Source: Verrucosispora sp. WMMD573
Lineage (GTDB): Bacteria; Actinomycetota; Actinomycetes; Mycobacteriales; Micromonosporaceae
NCBI RefSeq assembly: GCF_027497175.1
Contig: NZ_CP114901.1
Span: 2,418,001 to 2,482,000 of the forward strand
Direction of reading: 5' to 3'
DNA: 64,000 bases
A model generated the notes under the pieces. It worked only from the letters and a program-made list of their open reading frames with translations, had not been told where the DNA came from and did not search any database. The position numbers and the translations under genes were made by a program. Shown one piece after another: positions 24,963 to 34,865 of this stretch (the stretch's first letter is position 1; every line of letters begins with the position of its first letter).

Positions 24963-25014
24963 GCACGGGGCGGACGGCGATGGACGGCACACGTCCACAC
25001 CGGCCGCCCCGTGC
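24963..25014. other. Structured leader region upstream of ahcY
   Basis: The 290-bp gap 24809-25098 has no gene. It contains an 11-bp perfect stem, GCACGGGGCGG (24963-24973) with CCGCCCCGTGC (25004-25014), enclosing a smaller GGAC...GTCC stem. Just before it is GGGGGAACCAAACC. I could not match it to a known SAH or other riboswitch. Confidence 0.35.
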
Positions 25015-25098
25015 GCTGTCCGTAACCGCCCCGACCGCGCGTCGTCAACGCGCGTAAGGTGGGAGGTTGCGCAGCACCATCGTCCGACAGGAGCTTTC

Positions 25099-26598
<1,500 letters not shown>

Positions 26599-26608
26599 GC
26601 ATCGATGT

Positions 26609-26648
26609 CACCTCCGGGGCCGGAGCACACCGGCCGACCCCGGAGGTG
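26609..26648 (+). terminator. Terminator hairpin after ahcY
   Basis: CACCTCCGGGG (26609-26619) pairs perfectly with CCCCGGAGGTG (26638-26648), and an inner CCGG/CCGG pair closes a 6-nt loop. There is no T-run, as is common in high-GC actinobacteria. Confidence 0.65.
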
Positions 26649-26741
26649 GCTGTTCCGGTCGCGGCGTGGCGGCCGGCGAGGCACCCGAGCTGGTGGGCGC
26701 GGTGCCGCGCCGCCCACCGCACGACCATCCGTGCGCGATGG

Positions 26742-26897
26742 TCAGCGGGAACGGCGGTGACGGGTGGGGCGGATCCAGGTCCAGACACACCAGAGCAGCC
26801 AGGCCACCGACACCAGTGCCGCCAGGGTGCGCAGCCGCAGCGCGCTGAGCAGCAGCACCACCGCGAGCACCGCAAGCCAGGGTCCGAAACCTCTCAT
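26742..26897 (-). CDS. Small two-helix membrane protein
   Basis: This 51-residue protein is almost entirely hydrophobic: MRGFGPWLAVLAVVLLLSAL, then TLAALVSVAWLLWCVWTWI, and a basic tail (RPTRHRRSR). Its ATG overlaps the stop of the upstream RDD gene (ATGA), the best evidence that it is a real gene. I know no function; it may accompany the RDD protein in the membrane. Confidence 0.6.
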   Translation of the reverse strand: MRGFGPWLAVLAVVLLLSALRLRTLAALVSVAWLLWCVWTWIRPTRHRRSR

Positions 26898-27787
26898 GCC
26901 GACCGCCCAGGTTGACTTTCGGTGGGAGTTGCCCGGAACTGCGGCCACAGCGCCTCGGTGAGCGTGCGTTCACCGGCGAGGAGACGACGGGCCCGCCGAT
27001 GCCGCTCGGCGGTGACGGCGGCCAGACAGGCCACCTCCGATGGCCCGGCCGGTGGTGGCGGGCTGGTCACCGTGGCGACCTGCCGCCACAGCAGTCGGGC
27101 CAGCTCGCCGCGTGCCGGCTCGCTGAATCCGTGGGCCCGAGCCAGGTACTGCCGGACGGCCAGCGCCAGCTTCGCGTCCAGCCGGCTCAGGTCCAGCGAG
27201 TACGCCCAACCGGCCAGCTCCGGCACCGTCGCCGGCACCGGCCGCCACCTCGTCGCCGGCCGGGTGTGCACCACCAGGGTGCCCGCCGCCAGGTCACCAA
27301 GACGCCGGCCACGGGCGTCGCTGAGCATCACGGTCAGCCCGACCGCCCAGGACAGCAGCGGCAGCACCAGGCCCGGCCATTCCACGGCGACCCCGACCAG
27401 CGCCCGGGTCAGCGACTGCCGGAGCCCGACGGGGGCGCCGTCGAGGCTCACCACTCGCAGCCCGACCGCCGCCTTGCCCGGCGTCCGGCCGTCGTTGAAC
27501 CGCTCGCAGAGCACCGGATAGCCGACCAGCAGCAGCACGAGCCCGACGGTGAGCAGGGCGCGTTCCATCGCGGCGTCGAGCACCCCGTACGGCAGGGCGG
27601 CCAGGACCAGCCCGGTCAACGTGGCGAGTAGCAGCCCGGCCACCAGTTGCACCAGCACGTCGAGCAGGAGTGCGAGCGCCCGGGAGCCGACCCGCGCGGC
27701 CCGTACGTCCAGCTCGACGGCTTCGCCGCTGACCAGCCCGGCGTCGCCCCAACCCGGGGCGGTCCACGCTCGCGCCGCTGTGCTCAC
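26894..27787 (-). CDS. RDD-family membrane protein
   Basis: This 297-residue protein begins GWGDAGLVSGEAVELDVRAA, followed by the RDD-domain pattern (RVGSRALALLLDVLVQLVAG, FNDGRTPGKAAVGLRVVSLDG, LSDARGRRLGDLAAGTLVVH). A cytoplasmic C-terminal region of about 110 residues follows the membrane part. GTG 27787 was chosen because it gives the usual MSTAA..W start; GTG 27802 is possible. It is divergent from the SpoIIM gene with about 40 bp between. RDD proteins are candidate ion or lipid transport factors; the function here is unknown. Confidence 0.82.
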   Translation of the reverse strand: MSTAARAWTAPGWGDAGLVSGEAVELDVRAARVGSRALALLLDVLVQLVAGLLLATLTGLVLAALPYGVLDAAMERALLTVGLVLLLVGYPVLCERFNDGRTPGKAAVGLRVVSLDGAPVGLRQSLTRALVGVAVEWPGLVLPLLSWAVGLTVMLSDARGRRLGDLAAGTLVVHTRPATRWRPVPATVPELAGWAYSLDLSRLDAKLALAVRQYLARAHGFSEPARGELARLLWRQVATVTSPPPPAGPSEVACLAAVTAERHRRARRLLAGERTLTEALWPQFRATPTESQPGRSA

Positions 27788-27828
27788 CCCGACAGTGAAC
27801 ACTATGATCGCGCCGTCGGAGGTGGCCG

Positions 27829-28836
27829 GTGGATGTCGACGCGTACGTCGCGGAGCACGGCGGGCAGTGGCGTCGGCTGAATCAGCTCTGTGATCAGCGA
27901 CGGCTCGACCCGGTCGAGGTCGACGAGCTGGTCGCGCTCTATCAGCGGGCCACCACACAACTGTCGGTGCTGCGCAGCCGCTCGCCGGATCCGGCGCTGG
28001 TCAGCGAGCTTTCCCAGGTGGTGCTACGGGCGCGGGCGCGGCTCACCGGCCGGCCCCGACCCTCCTGGTCGGCCGTACGTCGATTCCTGCTGGCCGGTCT
28101 GCCGGGAGCGGTCTGGCGGGCGGCGCCGTGGTGGTGTGCGGTGGCGACCGCTTTCACACTGCTCACCTTCACCCTGATGTGGTTCGTCGCGGACAATCCA
28201 GAGACGGCGGCGGCGTTCATCGGCGACGACGAGGCCGCCAACCTGGTCGAGTCCGGCTTCGCCGGCTACTACACGGAGTTCTCCGCGCCGACGTTCGCCT
28301 TCCACCTGTGGACGCACAACGCCTGGTTGGCGGCGAAGTGTCTGGCGGCGGGGGTGCTGATCGTGCCTGTCGGTTACCTGCTCTGGCAGAACGCGATGAA
28401 CATCGGCGTGGTCGGCGGGGTGATGGTCTCCTACGGCCGGGCGGATGTCTTCTTCGGCCTGATCACCCCGCACGGCCTGCTGGAGCTGACCGGGGTGTTC
28501 GTCGCCGCCGGGGTGGGCCTGCGTATCGGGTGGGCGTGGATCGCACCGCCGGAGCAGTTGACCCGGGGACAGGCGGTGGCTCGGGCGGGACGCGACGGCG
28601 TGCTGGTCGCTGTCGGCCTGGTCGCCCTCTTCGCCGTCGCAGCGCTGATCGAGGCCTTCATCACCCCCGCCCCCCTGCCGGCGCCCCTCCGCATCGCGCT
28701 AGGCGCCACCGCCTGGCTCGCCTTCCTCGCCTACGTCCTCCTCCTCGGCCCCCGCCCCGCTGCCCCCCGCACCCCCACCGACACCCCCGTCGATCATGAA
28801 GTTGTTACCCGCGACACGCCGCCCGGGTGGCAATAA
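27829..28836 (+). CDS. Stage II sporulation protein M (SpoIIM)-like membrane protein
   Basis: This 335-residue protein has an N-terminal soluble part (MDVDAYVAEHGGQWRRLNQL) and about five helices in the SpoIIM/DUF95 arrangement, including FAFHLWTHNAWLAAKCLAAG and GLITPHGLLELTGVFVAAGV. GGAGG lies before the GTG start. SpoIIM homologues outside endospore formers usually pair with an RDD protein, as here. The last 15 or so residues (VDHEVVTRDTPPGWQ) are encoded by a palindromic repeat, so the natural C-terminus may have been extended by the repeat. Confidence 0.8.
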   Translation: MDVDAYVAEHGGQWRRLNQLCDQRRLDPVEVDELVALYQRATTQLSVLRSRSPDPALVSELSQVVLRARARLTGRPRPSWSAVRRFLLAGLPGAVWRAAPWWCAVATAFTLLTFTLMWFVADNPETAAAFIGDDEAANLVESGFAGYYTEFSAPTFAFHLWTHNAWLAAKCLAAGVLIVPVGYLLWQNAMNIGVVGGVMVSYGRADVFFGLITPHGLLELTGVFVAAGVGLRIGWAWIAPPEQLTRGQAVARAGRDGVLVAVGLVALFAVAALIEAFITPAPLPAPLRIALGATAWLAFLAYVLLLGPRPAAPRTPTDTPVDHEVVTRDTPPGWQ

Positions 28837-28853
28837 GTTCATGATCAACGGGG
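28785..28853. repeat. Palindromic GATCATG-family repeat, copy 4
   Basis: Arms CCCCGTCGATCATGAAGTTG (28785-28804) and the complementary AAGTTCATGATCAACGGGG (28835-28853) match with two or three mismatches around a GC-rich loop. It overlaps the 3' end of the SpoIIM gene and supplies its last codons and stop. It lies between two convergent genes. Confidence 0.8.
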
Positions 28854-28877
28854 TGGTCGGCGGGGGCGTGGGTGGGG

Positions 28878-30188
28878 TCAGAGCTGGGCTTGGGATTTGA
28901 GGGTCAGGTAGGTGTCGGCCAGGGCGGGGGCCAGGTGGGTGGCGGGGGCGTCCACCACTGTGACGTTGTGGCGGGTGAGCACCTGGGTGAGGCGGTCGCG
29001 TTCGGCGATGGTGCGCCAGGCGGCGGCTGCGGCGTAGGCGTCCGCCGGACGTCGCGGGGGCGCGGCGGTGAGTTGGGCGAGCACCGGATCCTGGGCCGCC
29101 GCCACCAACACCCGGTGCCGGGCGGCCAGCCGGGGCAGCACCGGCAGCAGACCCTCGCCGAGCGCGCCGGGTTCCAGGGCGGTGAGCAGCACCACCAGGC
29201 TGCGCGGGCGGTGCCGCCGGAGCAACTCGCCCGCGATCAGCCGGAAGTCGGTCTCGACAAGCGCGGGTTGCAGCGGGGCCAACGCGTGGGCCAGCCGGTT
29301 CCACTGCCCGGGCCGTTCGGCGCCACCCAGCGAGGCCCGGGTCACGGCGTCCGCCGCGAGCACGTCCACCCGATCGCCGGCCCGCGCCGCCAACGCGCTG
29401 AGCAGCAGCGCTGCCTCGATCGAGGCATCCAACCGCGGCTCGTCGCCCACCCGCACCGCCGAGGTGCGCCCGGTGTCCAGCACGCAGACCAGCCGCCGGT
29501 CCCGCTCCGGACGCCAGGTCCGGACCAGCACCTCGGCCCGCCGGGCGCTGGCTCGCCAGTCGATGGACCGGACGTCGTCGCCGGACACGTACTCCCGCAA
29601 CGCGTCGAACTCGGTGCCCGGTCCGCGTCCCCGACCGACCTGTGTACCGTCGATGACGCGCAGCCGCGACAGCCGCTCCGGCAGGTGCCGGCGCGAGTCG
29701 AAGCGGGGCAGCACCCGTAGGGTCCACGGTGGCGTGCCCGGCCGGCCATCCCACTGCCGGAACGCCAGCCCGAGCGGCCCGAACGAGCGGACGGTCAGGG
29801 CCACGGCCGGTCGATCACCCCGGCGGGTGGGGGTGAGGTGATTGGGCAGCGCGAGCACCTCGCCGGAGGCGGCCCGCACCACCCGGTTCGGCGGCACCTC
29901 CGGCCGGGCCCCGGCCGAGGGCACCCAGGCGTCGCGCACCCGGGCCCGCAGCGGCCGACCGGAGGCGTTGCGTAGGTACAGGGTGACCGTGGCGGTGCCG
30001 CCGAGCCGTACGGACCGCTGACCGGTCCGTTCGGCGGTCAGCGCCCGCAGCGGCACGGCGAGCGCAAGGTCGAGCCCGACCAGCAGCAGGACCACGCCGA
30101 CCATCACCGCCACCCCGACGAAGGGTGCCGGCCACAGCGGCAGGGTCGACGCCCCTGCCGCCAGCAGCGCCGCCACCCGCCAGGTCAT
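28878..30188 (-). CDS. DUF58 domain-containing membrane protein
   Basis: This 436-residue protein has two N-terminal helices (VAALLAAGASTLPLW, FVGVAVMVGVVLLLVGLDLA), then a beta-rich part and the DUF58 core (GTEFDALREYVSGDDVRSID, WRASARRAEVLVRTW), followed by a von Willebrand factor A-like domain (RRLVCVLDTGRTSA). DUF58 proteins are partners of MoxR AAA ATPases. Its start overlaps the moxR stop by 4 bp. Its role is presumed envelope- or complex-maturation related. Confidence 0.87.
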   Translation of the reverse strand: MTWRVAALLAAGASTLPLWPAPFVGVAVMVGVVLLLVGLDLALAVPLRALTAERTGQRSVRLGGTATVTLYLRNASGRPLRARVRDAWVPSAGARPEVPPNRVVRAASGEVLALPNHLTPTRRGDRPAVALTVRSFGPLGLAFRQWDGRPGTPPWTLRVLPRFDSRRHLPERLSRLRVIDGTQVGRGRGPGTEFDALREYVSGDDVRSIDWRASARRAEVLVRTWRPERDRRLVCVLDTGRTSAVRVGDEPRLDASIEAALLLSALAARAGDRVDVLAADAVTRASLGGAERPGQWNRLAHALAPLQPALVETDFRLIAGELLRRHRPRSLVVLLTALEPGALGEGLLPVLPRLAARHRVLVAAAQDPVLAQLTAAPPRRPADAYAAAAAWRTIAERDRLTQVLTRHNVTVVDAPATHLAPALADTYLTLKSQAQL

Positions 30189-31171
30189 CGCGGAGTCGGC
30201 ACGGTGGCCAGCACCGTGTCCAGGATCGGATCCACCCCGACACCCTCAAGTTCGGCCTCCGGCCGCAGGCGGAGCCGGTGTCGCAGGGTCGGTCGCGCCA
30301 TCGCCTTGACGTCGTCGGGAAGCACGTGATCGCGTCCGTTCAGCCACGCCCACGCCTTCGCCGTGCCGAGCAGGGCCGTCGCACCGCGCGGCGAGGCGCC
30401 CAACTCCAGCGCCGGGGTGGCGCGGGTGGCCCGGCAGAGGTCGACGACATAGCCGAGCAGCGGTTCGGCAACGTGCACGCCGCCCACCGCCGCACGCGCG
30501 GCGGCGAGGTCGGCCGCGTCCGCCACCGGGCGTACGCCGGCTGCGGTCAGATCCCGGGGATCGAAACCGGCGTGGTGGGCCCGGAGCACACCCAGTTCCT
30601 CGTCCCGACTGGGCAGCGGCACGGTGAGTTTGAGCAGGAACCGGTCGAGCTGGGCCTCCGGCAACGGATAGGTGCCCTCGTACTCCACCGGGTTCTGAGT
30701 GGCGGCGACGATGAACGGGTCGGGCAGCACGCGTTGCTCGCCCTCGACGGTGACCTGCCGTTCCTCCATCACCTCCAGCAGTGCGGACTGGGTCTTCGGT
30801 GGGGTGCGGTTGATCTCGTCGGCGAGCAGCAGGTTGGTGAAGACCGGCCCCTCCCGGAAGGTGAACGCCGCGGTCCGCGCGTCGAAGACCATCGAGCCGG
30901 TGACGTCGCCGGGCATCAGGTCGGGGGTGAACTGCACCCGCCGCGAGGTCAGGTCGAGCGCCGCGGCCACGGTACGCACCAGCAGCGTCTTCGCGACCCC
31001 CGGCACGCCTTCGAGCAGCACGTGACCACGGCAGAGCAGAGCGACGATCAGCCCGGTGACCACGCCCTCCTGACCCACGACCGCCTTGGCCACCTCGGCG
31101 CGGAGCCGGTGCAGCGCGGCCCGGGTGGGGTCGGCGGCGAGCTGGTCCACGGTTGTCGCGGGTCGGGTCAC
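30185..31171 (-). CDS. MoxR-family AAA+ ATPase
   Basis: This 328-residue ATPase has the MoxR pattern: GLIVALLCRGHVLLEGVPGV with Walker A GVPGVAKT, Walker B LLADEINRTPPKTQSALLE, sensor 1 (VAATQNPVEYEGTYPLPEAQ) and a C-terminal lid with SPRGATALLGTAKAWAWLNG. MoxR ATPases act as chaperones with vWA-domain partners, here DUF58. It is the centre of a five-gene overlapping operon read on the minus strand. Confidence 0.92.
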   Translation of the reverse strand: MTRPATTVDQLAADPTRAALHRLRAEVAKAVVGQEGVVTGLIVALLCRGHVLLEGVPGVAKTLLVRTVAAALDLTSRRVQFTPDLMPGDVTGSMVFDARTAAFTFREGPVFTNLLLADEINRTPPKTQSALLEVMEERQVTVEGEQRVLPDPFIVAATQNPVEYEGTYPLPEAQLDRFLLKLTVPLPSRDEELGVLRAHHAGFDPRDLTAAGVRPVADAADLAAARAAVGGVHVAEPLLGYVVDLCRATRATPALELGASPRGATALLGTAKAWAWLNGRDHVLPDDVKAMARPTLRHRLRLRPEAELEGVGVDPILDTVLATVPTPR

Positions 31172-32547
31172 CGGATGTCTCCTTCGGATCGGGGCTTCGG
31201 CAGCCGGGGCGGGGCCGGCGGGTCGGCGACGGGCTGCCCGGGCCTCGGCCCGCCGGTACGCGTCAACCGGTCCAGGTCACCGGCCAGCTCCAGCAGGTCC
31301 CGGTCGGTTGGTGGCGCGTCGCCGTAGAGCAGGTCGTGAATGGCGTCGGGCCGGTCGCCGGTGCGGGCGGCGACGGTGGCGGCGACCGTGGCGGGCGGCG
31401 CCTCGGCGGGCAGGTGCACCCGTCGTGCCAGCCGGGTGAGCGTCGCGGTCCGGAGCACCCGGGCGGTGTTCTCGCGGGCCTGCGCCCGCTGGTAGAGCCG
31501 GCCCCGACCGAGGACCGTCTCGGCGGCGGATACGGACACCGGCAGCGGTTCCGGCGTGGGTGGGCCGAGGCGGCGGGCTCGGCCGATGGCGATCAGCAGC
31601 GCGGCCAGGCCGAGTTGCAGCAGCAGTGCCCAGAACCACGGCGGAAAGGCCGACCAGAGCGGGTTGGGCTCTGCGGAGGAGCCGCGTGAGCCGGGGCCGG
31701 ACGCCTCACCGTCCGGACGGCCACCCGGTGCCGGGTCGCCGTTCTCCCCGCTGTCCAGGTCCTCCGGCGCGCCGGGGTCGTCGATGCCGTCGTCGCGTTC
31801 CGGCAGCGGTCGGGTGGGTGCGGGGCTGGGCTCGGGTGGCGGCGGTGCCGGGCCGTCCAGGTCGAGCCAGACCACCCGGCCGGAGGTGGCGAGCAGACCG
31901 GTGGCGAAGGCGAGGTTGTCCCATTCGTCGATCCGGCCGTTGCGGAACGGGTCACTGGCACCCACCACCACGCTCTCGGCGGCTCCGGGCAGGTGCGCCA
32001 GCCCGCCGGCATAGCAGAGATCGACGCTGCCGGGAGCGCCGGTCGATGCGTACCGCTGGCGGGCGACGGCGGCGGTGGCGGTGGACGCGACCCCGGCCAG
32101 CGGGCAGGACCTGTCGACGCCGTGCGGTGACACGGCCCGGGTCGCCCACCGCCGGCCCGCCGGGCGCAGCGGCAGCCCGGCGGCGGCGAGCACCCGACGG
32201 GGCGGGTCCACCAGCACCAGCCGGGTGCCTCCGGGCAACAGACCCAGGTAGCCGACGGTGCGCGGGTGCAGTAGTTCGGGTGCCGGAACGAACAGGGTGG
32301 TCGGGGCGGACCGGGTGGCCAGCAACGCCCGGACCGTGTCGGTCTCCCGTTGCACCACCACCCCGCGCTCACCCAGGCTGGCGGCGAGCCGGCTGCCACC
32401 GTGGTCGTCGGTCACCACCGGGGAGAGGAAGCCACGGTCCGTCTGGTCCGGCTGGTCGATCTCACGAGTGACAAGTGTGACGGCCATCAGCAGCACTCCG
32501 ACCAGCACCGGAACGATGATCCGATGGCGTCGCCCGGGTGCGCTCAC
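31168..32547 (-). CDS. DUF4350 domain-containing membrane protein
   Basis: This 459-residue protein has an N-terminal helix (IIVPVLVGVLLMAVTLV), a DUF4350 region (RGFLSPVVTDDHGGSRLAAS, VRALLATRSAPTTLFVPAPE), a Pro/Gly-rich linker near residues 235-285 and a second helix (WFWALLLQLGLAALLIAIG), then a cytoplasmic domain (LGRGRLYQRAQARENTARVL). It overlaps genes on both sides. This order is usual for the actinobacterial MoxR-DUF58 cluster. Function unknown. Confidence 0.82.
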   Translation of the reverse strand: MSAPGRRHRIIVPVLVGVLLMAVTLVTREIDQPDQTDRGFLSPVVTDDHGGSRLAASLGERGVVVQRETDTVRALLATRSAPTTLFVPAPELLHPRTVGYLGLLPGGTRLVLVDPPRRVLAAAGLPLRPAGRRWATRAVSPHGVDRSCPLAGVASTATAAVARQRYASTGAPGSVDLCYAGGLAHLPGAAESVVVGASDPFRNGRIDEWDNLAFATGLLATSGRVVWLDLDGPAPPPPEPSPAPTRPLPERDDGIDDPGAPEDLDSGENGDPAPGGRPDGEASGPGSRGSSAEPNPLWSAFPPWFWALLLQLGLAALLIAIGRARRLGPPTPEPLPVSVSAAETVLGRGRLYQRAQARENTARVLRTATLTRLARRVHLPAEAPPATVAATVAARTGDRPDAIHDLLYGDAPPTDRDLLELAGDLDRLTRTGGPRPGQPVADPPAPPRLPKPRSEGDIR

Positions 32548-33116
32548 CGGTCGTCGTCCTTCGCAGACGGGGCCGCGGCGAGCAGGTCGCCCAGCTGACC
32601 GGCGTGGTCGCGCATCCGGTGATCATGCTCGGCGGTGGCCGGGCGCTGGGCGTACCACACCTCCGAGAAGATGGTGGCGGCGGCGGCCAGCGGTGGTTCG
32701 GCCGGTGGATGGTGGGCGGCGGCCTCGGTGACCACCTCGGCGACGGTCATGCCGGGCCGGACCTGCACCACACGTCGGTCGGTGAGCTGGCGCAGCATGC
32801 CGCGCAACCGCTCGCGGACCGCCTCGCCGTAGCGGCCCTCGGCGGCCAGTCGGTCGGCCACCACTTCGAAGTCGACCGGGTCGGCAGACGGCGGTGGGGC
32901 GACGGTCACCGGCACGGTCGCCGGCCCGCGTGCGGTGCCCGGGGCGCGGCGGCGTCGGCGGGGCCGGGGAAGCCGGCGGGGCAGCCAGGCGGGGAAGGTG
33001 TACCAGGCCGCTGCGGTCAGCGCCGTGGCCAGCACCAGCAGCAGCGCGGCCAGCGGCAGTGGCAGGTGATCGCCGAGGGCTGCGGTGGTCTCGGTCCACC
33101 ACCGGCTGACGCTCAT
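32544..33116 (-). CDS. DUF4129 domain-containing membrane protein
   Basis: This 190-residue protein has one helix (LPLAALLLVLATALTAAAWY), a basic linker, then the DUF4129 domain (YGEAVRERLRGMLRQLTDRR, PPLAAAATIFSEVWYAQRPA). DUF4129 is often associated with transglutaminase-like or MoxR clusters. ATG 33116 overlaps the stop of the upstream gene. Function unknown, likely part of a membrane complex with its neighbours. Confidence 0.82.
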   Translation of the reverse strand: MSVSRWWTETTAALGDHLPLPLAALLLVLATALTAAAWYTFPAWLPRRLPRPRRRRRAPGTARGPATVPVTVAPPPSADPVDFEVVADRLAAEGRYGEAVRERLRGMLRQLTDRRVVQVRPGMTVAEVVTEAAAHHPPAEPPLAAAATIFSEVWYAQRPATAEHDHRMRDHAGQLGDLLAAAPSAKDDDR

Positions 33117-33955
33117 CCGCCGACCGCCAGCAGGTCCGTGGCGCGCGGTGCGGCGGGCGTACGGGCGAGCCGGATGTCCAGGCCCTCGCTGCGGATCCGG
33201 GTCTCCAGATGCACGACCGCGTCCAGGCAGGCCAGCGCGGCGTACGCGACCGCGTTCACGGCCGCCCAGACCAGCATCGCCACGGCCTCGGCCCAGCCCT
33301 CGGTGACCAGATCGAGTGTGGTCAGCCCGGTGAACAACCCCCAACCGAGCCCGACCCTGATGATCCACCAGACGAGGTATCCGAGTACCCGCAGCGCGGC
33401 GGCCCGTCCGGTCAGGCGCAGCGCCAGCGCGACGGAGCGGGTGATCGCGCGTACCGGTGCGACCCGGTCGACGACGAGCGCCGGTGCCACCGCGCCCAGC
33501 AGGGCGAATCCGATGAACCAGGCGGGGCCGAGCAGGGCCGCGAGCAGCATGACCGCGCCGACCGCGGGACAGAGCAGGACGGTGGCGCCCCAGCGGCCGC
33601 CGGGTCCCCACGCGTCCGTGGCGGCGGGGCGGCGGCCGACCAGCGCGCCGGCGGCGGCGTGGGCGGCGGGGTTGCCGAGCAGCAGGATGATCATCGCCTC
33701 GGTCGCCGCGCCGAGGGCGAGCAGGAACCAGAAGACGCCGAACTCGCTCAGGCCGGCCGGCCACCACAACGGCCCCGTGGCACCCACGACGGTCCGTAGG
33801 GGCAGCAGCAGGAGTTGTTCGCCCGCGGCCAGCACTGCGGCGAGGGGCAGCAGGACCGCCGCCTGGCCGCGCAGCAGCAGCACTGCGGAGTCGAGCAGTT
33901 CCCCGCTGGTGAGCGGGCGACCGGGGAGTACGACGGTCGGGCCTGTTTCGGGCAC
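33113..33955 (-). CDS. Multi-pass membrane protein, first gene of the MoxR operon
   Basis: This protein of about 280 residues has six or more hydrophobic helices (VLLPLAAVLAAGEQLLLLPL, FWFLLALGAATEAMIILLLG, WFIGFALLGAVAPALVV). It resembles the membrane domain associated with glycerophosphoryl diester phosphodiesterases. I chose the GTG at 33955 because AGGAGTACGC lies directly upstream; an ATG at 34009 is the alternative. It is divergent from mtrA with about 200 bp between. No catalytic residues are visible. Confidence 0.72.
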   Translation of the reverse strand: MPETGPTVVLPGRPLTSGELLDSAVLLLRGQAAVLLPLAAVLAAGEQLLLLPLRTVVGATGPLWWPAGLSEFGVFWFLLALGAATEAMIILLLGNPAAHAAAGALVGRRPAATDAWGPGGRWGATVLLCPAVGAVMLLAALLGPAWFIGFALLGAVAPALVVDRVAPVRAITRSVALALRLTGRAAALRVLGYLVWWIIRVGLGWGLFTGLTTLDLVTEGWAEAVAMLVWAAVNAVAYAALACLDAVVHLETRIRSEGLDIRLARTPAAPRATDLLAVGG

Positions 33956-34162
33956 GCGTACTCCTGGAAGGCGGTGATGGTGGCGCGCTGCGGCGCACCC
34001 GGGGATCATGTTGACACGCGCGGTCGCCCGGGGTGCAGACCCGCCCCCGGGTGGCACGCGCGGGCGGTACAACCGAGCGGTGCTGGGCACGGCCCACCTG
34101 ACGGCAGTAGCGTGCGGGTGACGCCGAGCCCACCGAACTGACGGGATGGAACCATTAACCCC

Positions 34163-34852
34163 ATGAGAGCCCGGGTACTGGTGGTCGACGACGACCCCGC
34201 GCTCGCCGAGATGCTCGGCATCGTGCTGCGTAGCGAGGGCTTCATGCCCTCGTTCGTGGCGGACGGGGAACGGGCGTTGGCCGCGTTCCGCGACAATCGT
34301 CCCGATATCGTCCTGCTTGACCTGATGCTGCCCGGAATGAGTGGTATCGACGTGGCGCGGGCGATCCGGGGCGAGTCCGGAGTGCCGATCGTGATGCTTA
34401 CTGCCAAGAGCGACACGGTCGACGTCGTGCTCGGTCTGGAGTCGGGTGCCGACGACTACGTGGTCAAGCCGTTCAAGCCGAAGGAACTGGTGGCCCGGAT
34501 GCGGGCGCGGCTGCGTCGCGGTGAGGACGCCGCGCCGGAGCTGCTCACCATCGGCCCGCCCGGCAACCAGATCGCCATAGACGTGCCGGCGCACACCGTC
34601 AGCCGCAACGGCGAGGAGGTGAAGCTGACGCCGCTGGAGTTCGACCTGCTGGTCGCGCTCGCCCGCAAACCGCGTCAGGTCTTCACCCGGGAGGTGCTGC
34701 TCGAGCAGGTCTGGGGATACCGGCACGCGGCGGACACCCGGCTGGTCAACGTGCACGTGCAGCGGCTCCGCGCCAAGATCGAACCGGATCCGGAGCGCCC
34801 CGAAATCATCCTCACCGTTCGTGGCGTGGGCTACAAGGCGGGCACCGGATAG
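34163..34852 (+). CDS. mtrA: Two-component response regulator MtrA
   Basis: This 229-residue OmpR-family regulator has phosphoacceptor D53 (DIVLLDLMLPGMSG), K in DDYVVKPFKPKEL, and a winged helix ending ILTVRGVGYKAGTG. These are near-invariant MtrA sequences in actinobacteria. MtrA controls cell-cycle, cell-wall and developmental genes and is usually essential or central. mtrB and lpqB follow directly. Confidence 0.96.
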   Translation: MRARVLVVDDDPALAEMLGIVLRSEGFMPSFVADGERALAAFRDNRPDIVLLDLMLPGMSGIDVARAIRGESGVPIVMLTAKSDTVDVVLGLESGADDYVVKPFKPKELVARMRARLRRGEDAAPELLTIGPPGNQIAIDVPAHTVSRNGEEVKLTPLEFDLLVALARKPRQVFTREVLLEQVWGYRHAADTRLVNVHVQRLRAKIEPDPERPEIILTVRGVGYKAGTG

Positions 34853-34865
34853 CCTTGGTCGCACT

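Noticed and set aside
24940..25014. Possible c-di-AMP (ydaO) or SAH riboswitch before ahcY, suggested by GGGGGAACCAAACC and a stem
   Set aside because: Only a short 5' stretch resembles the ydaO motif; the conserved 3' core is missing, and the SAH aptamer pattern is not present. Kept only as a structured leader.
34821..34865. Upstream ATG start for MtrB at 34821
   Set aside because: It would overlap the mtrA 3' end and add residues unlike MtrB; GTG 34866 fits better.
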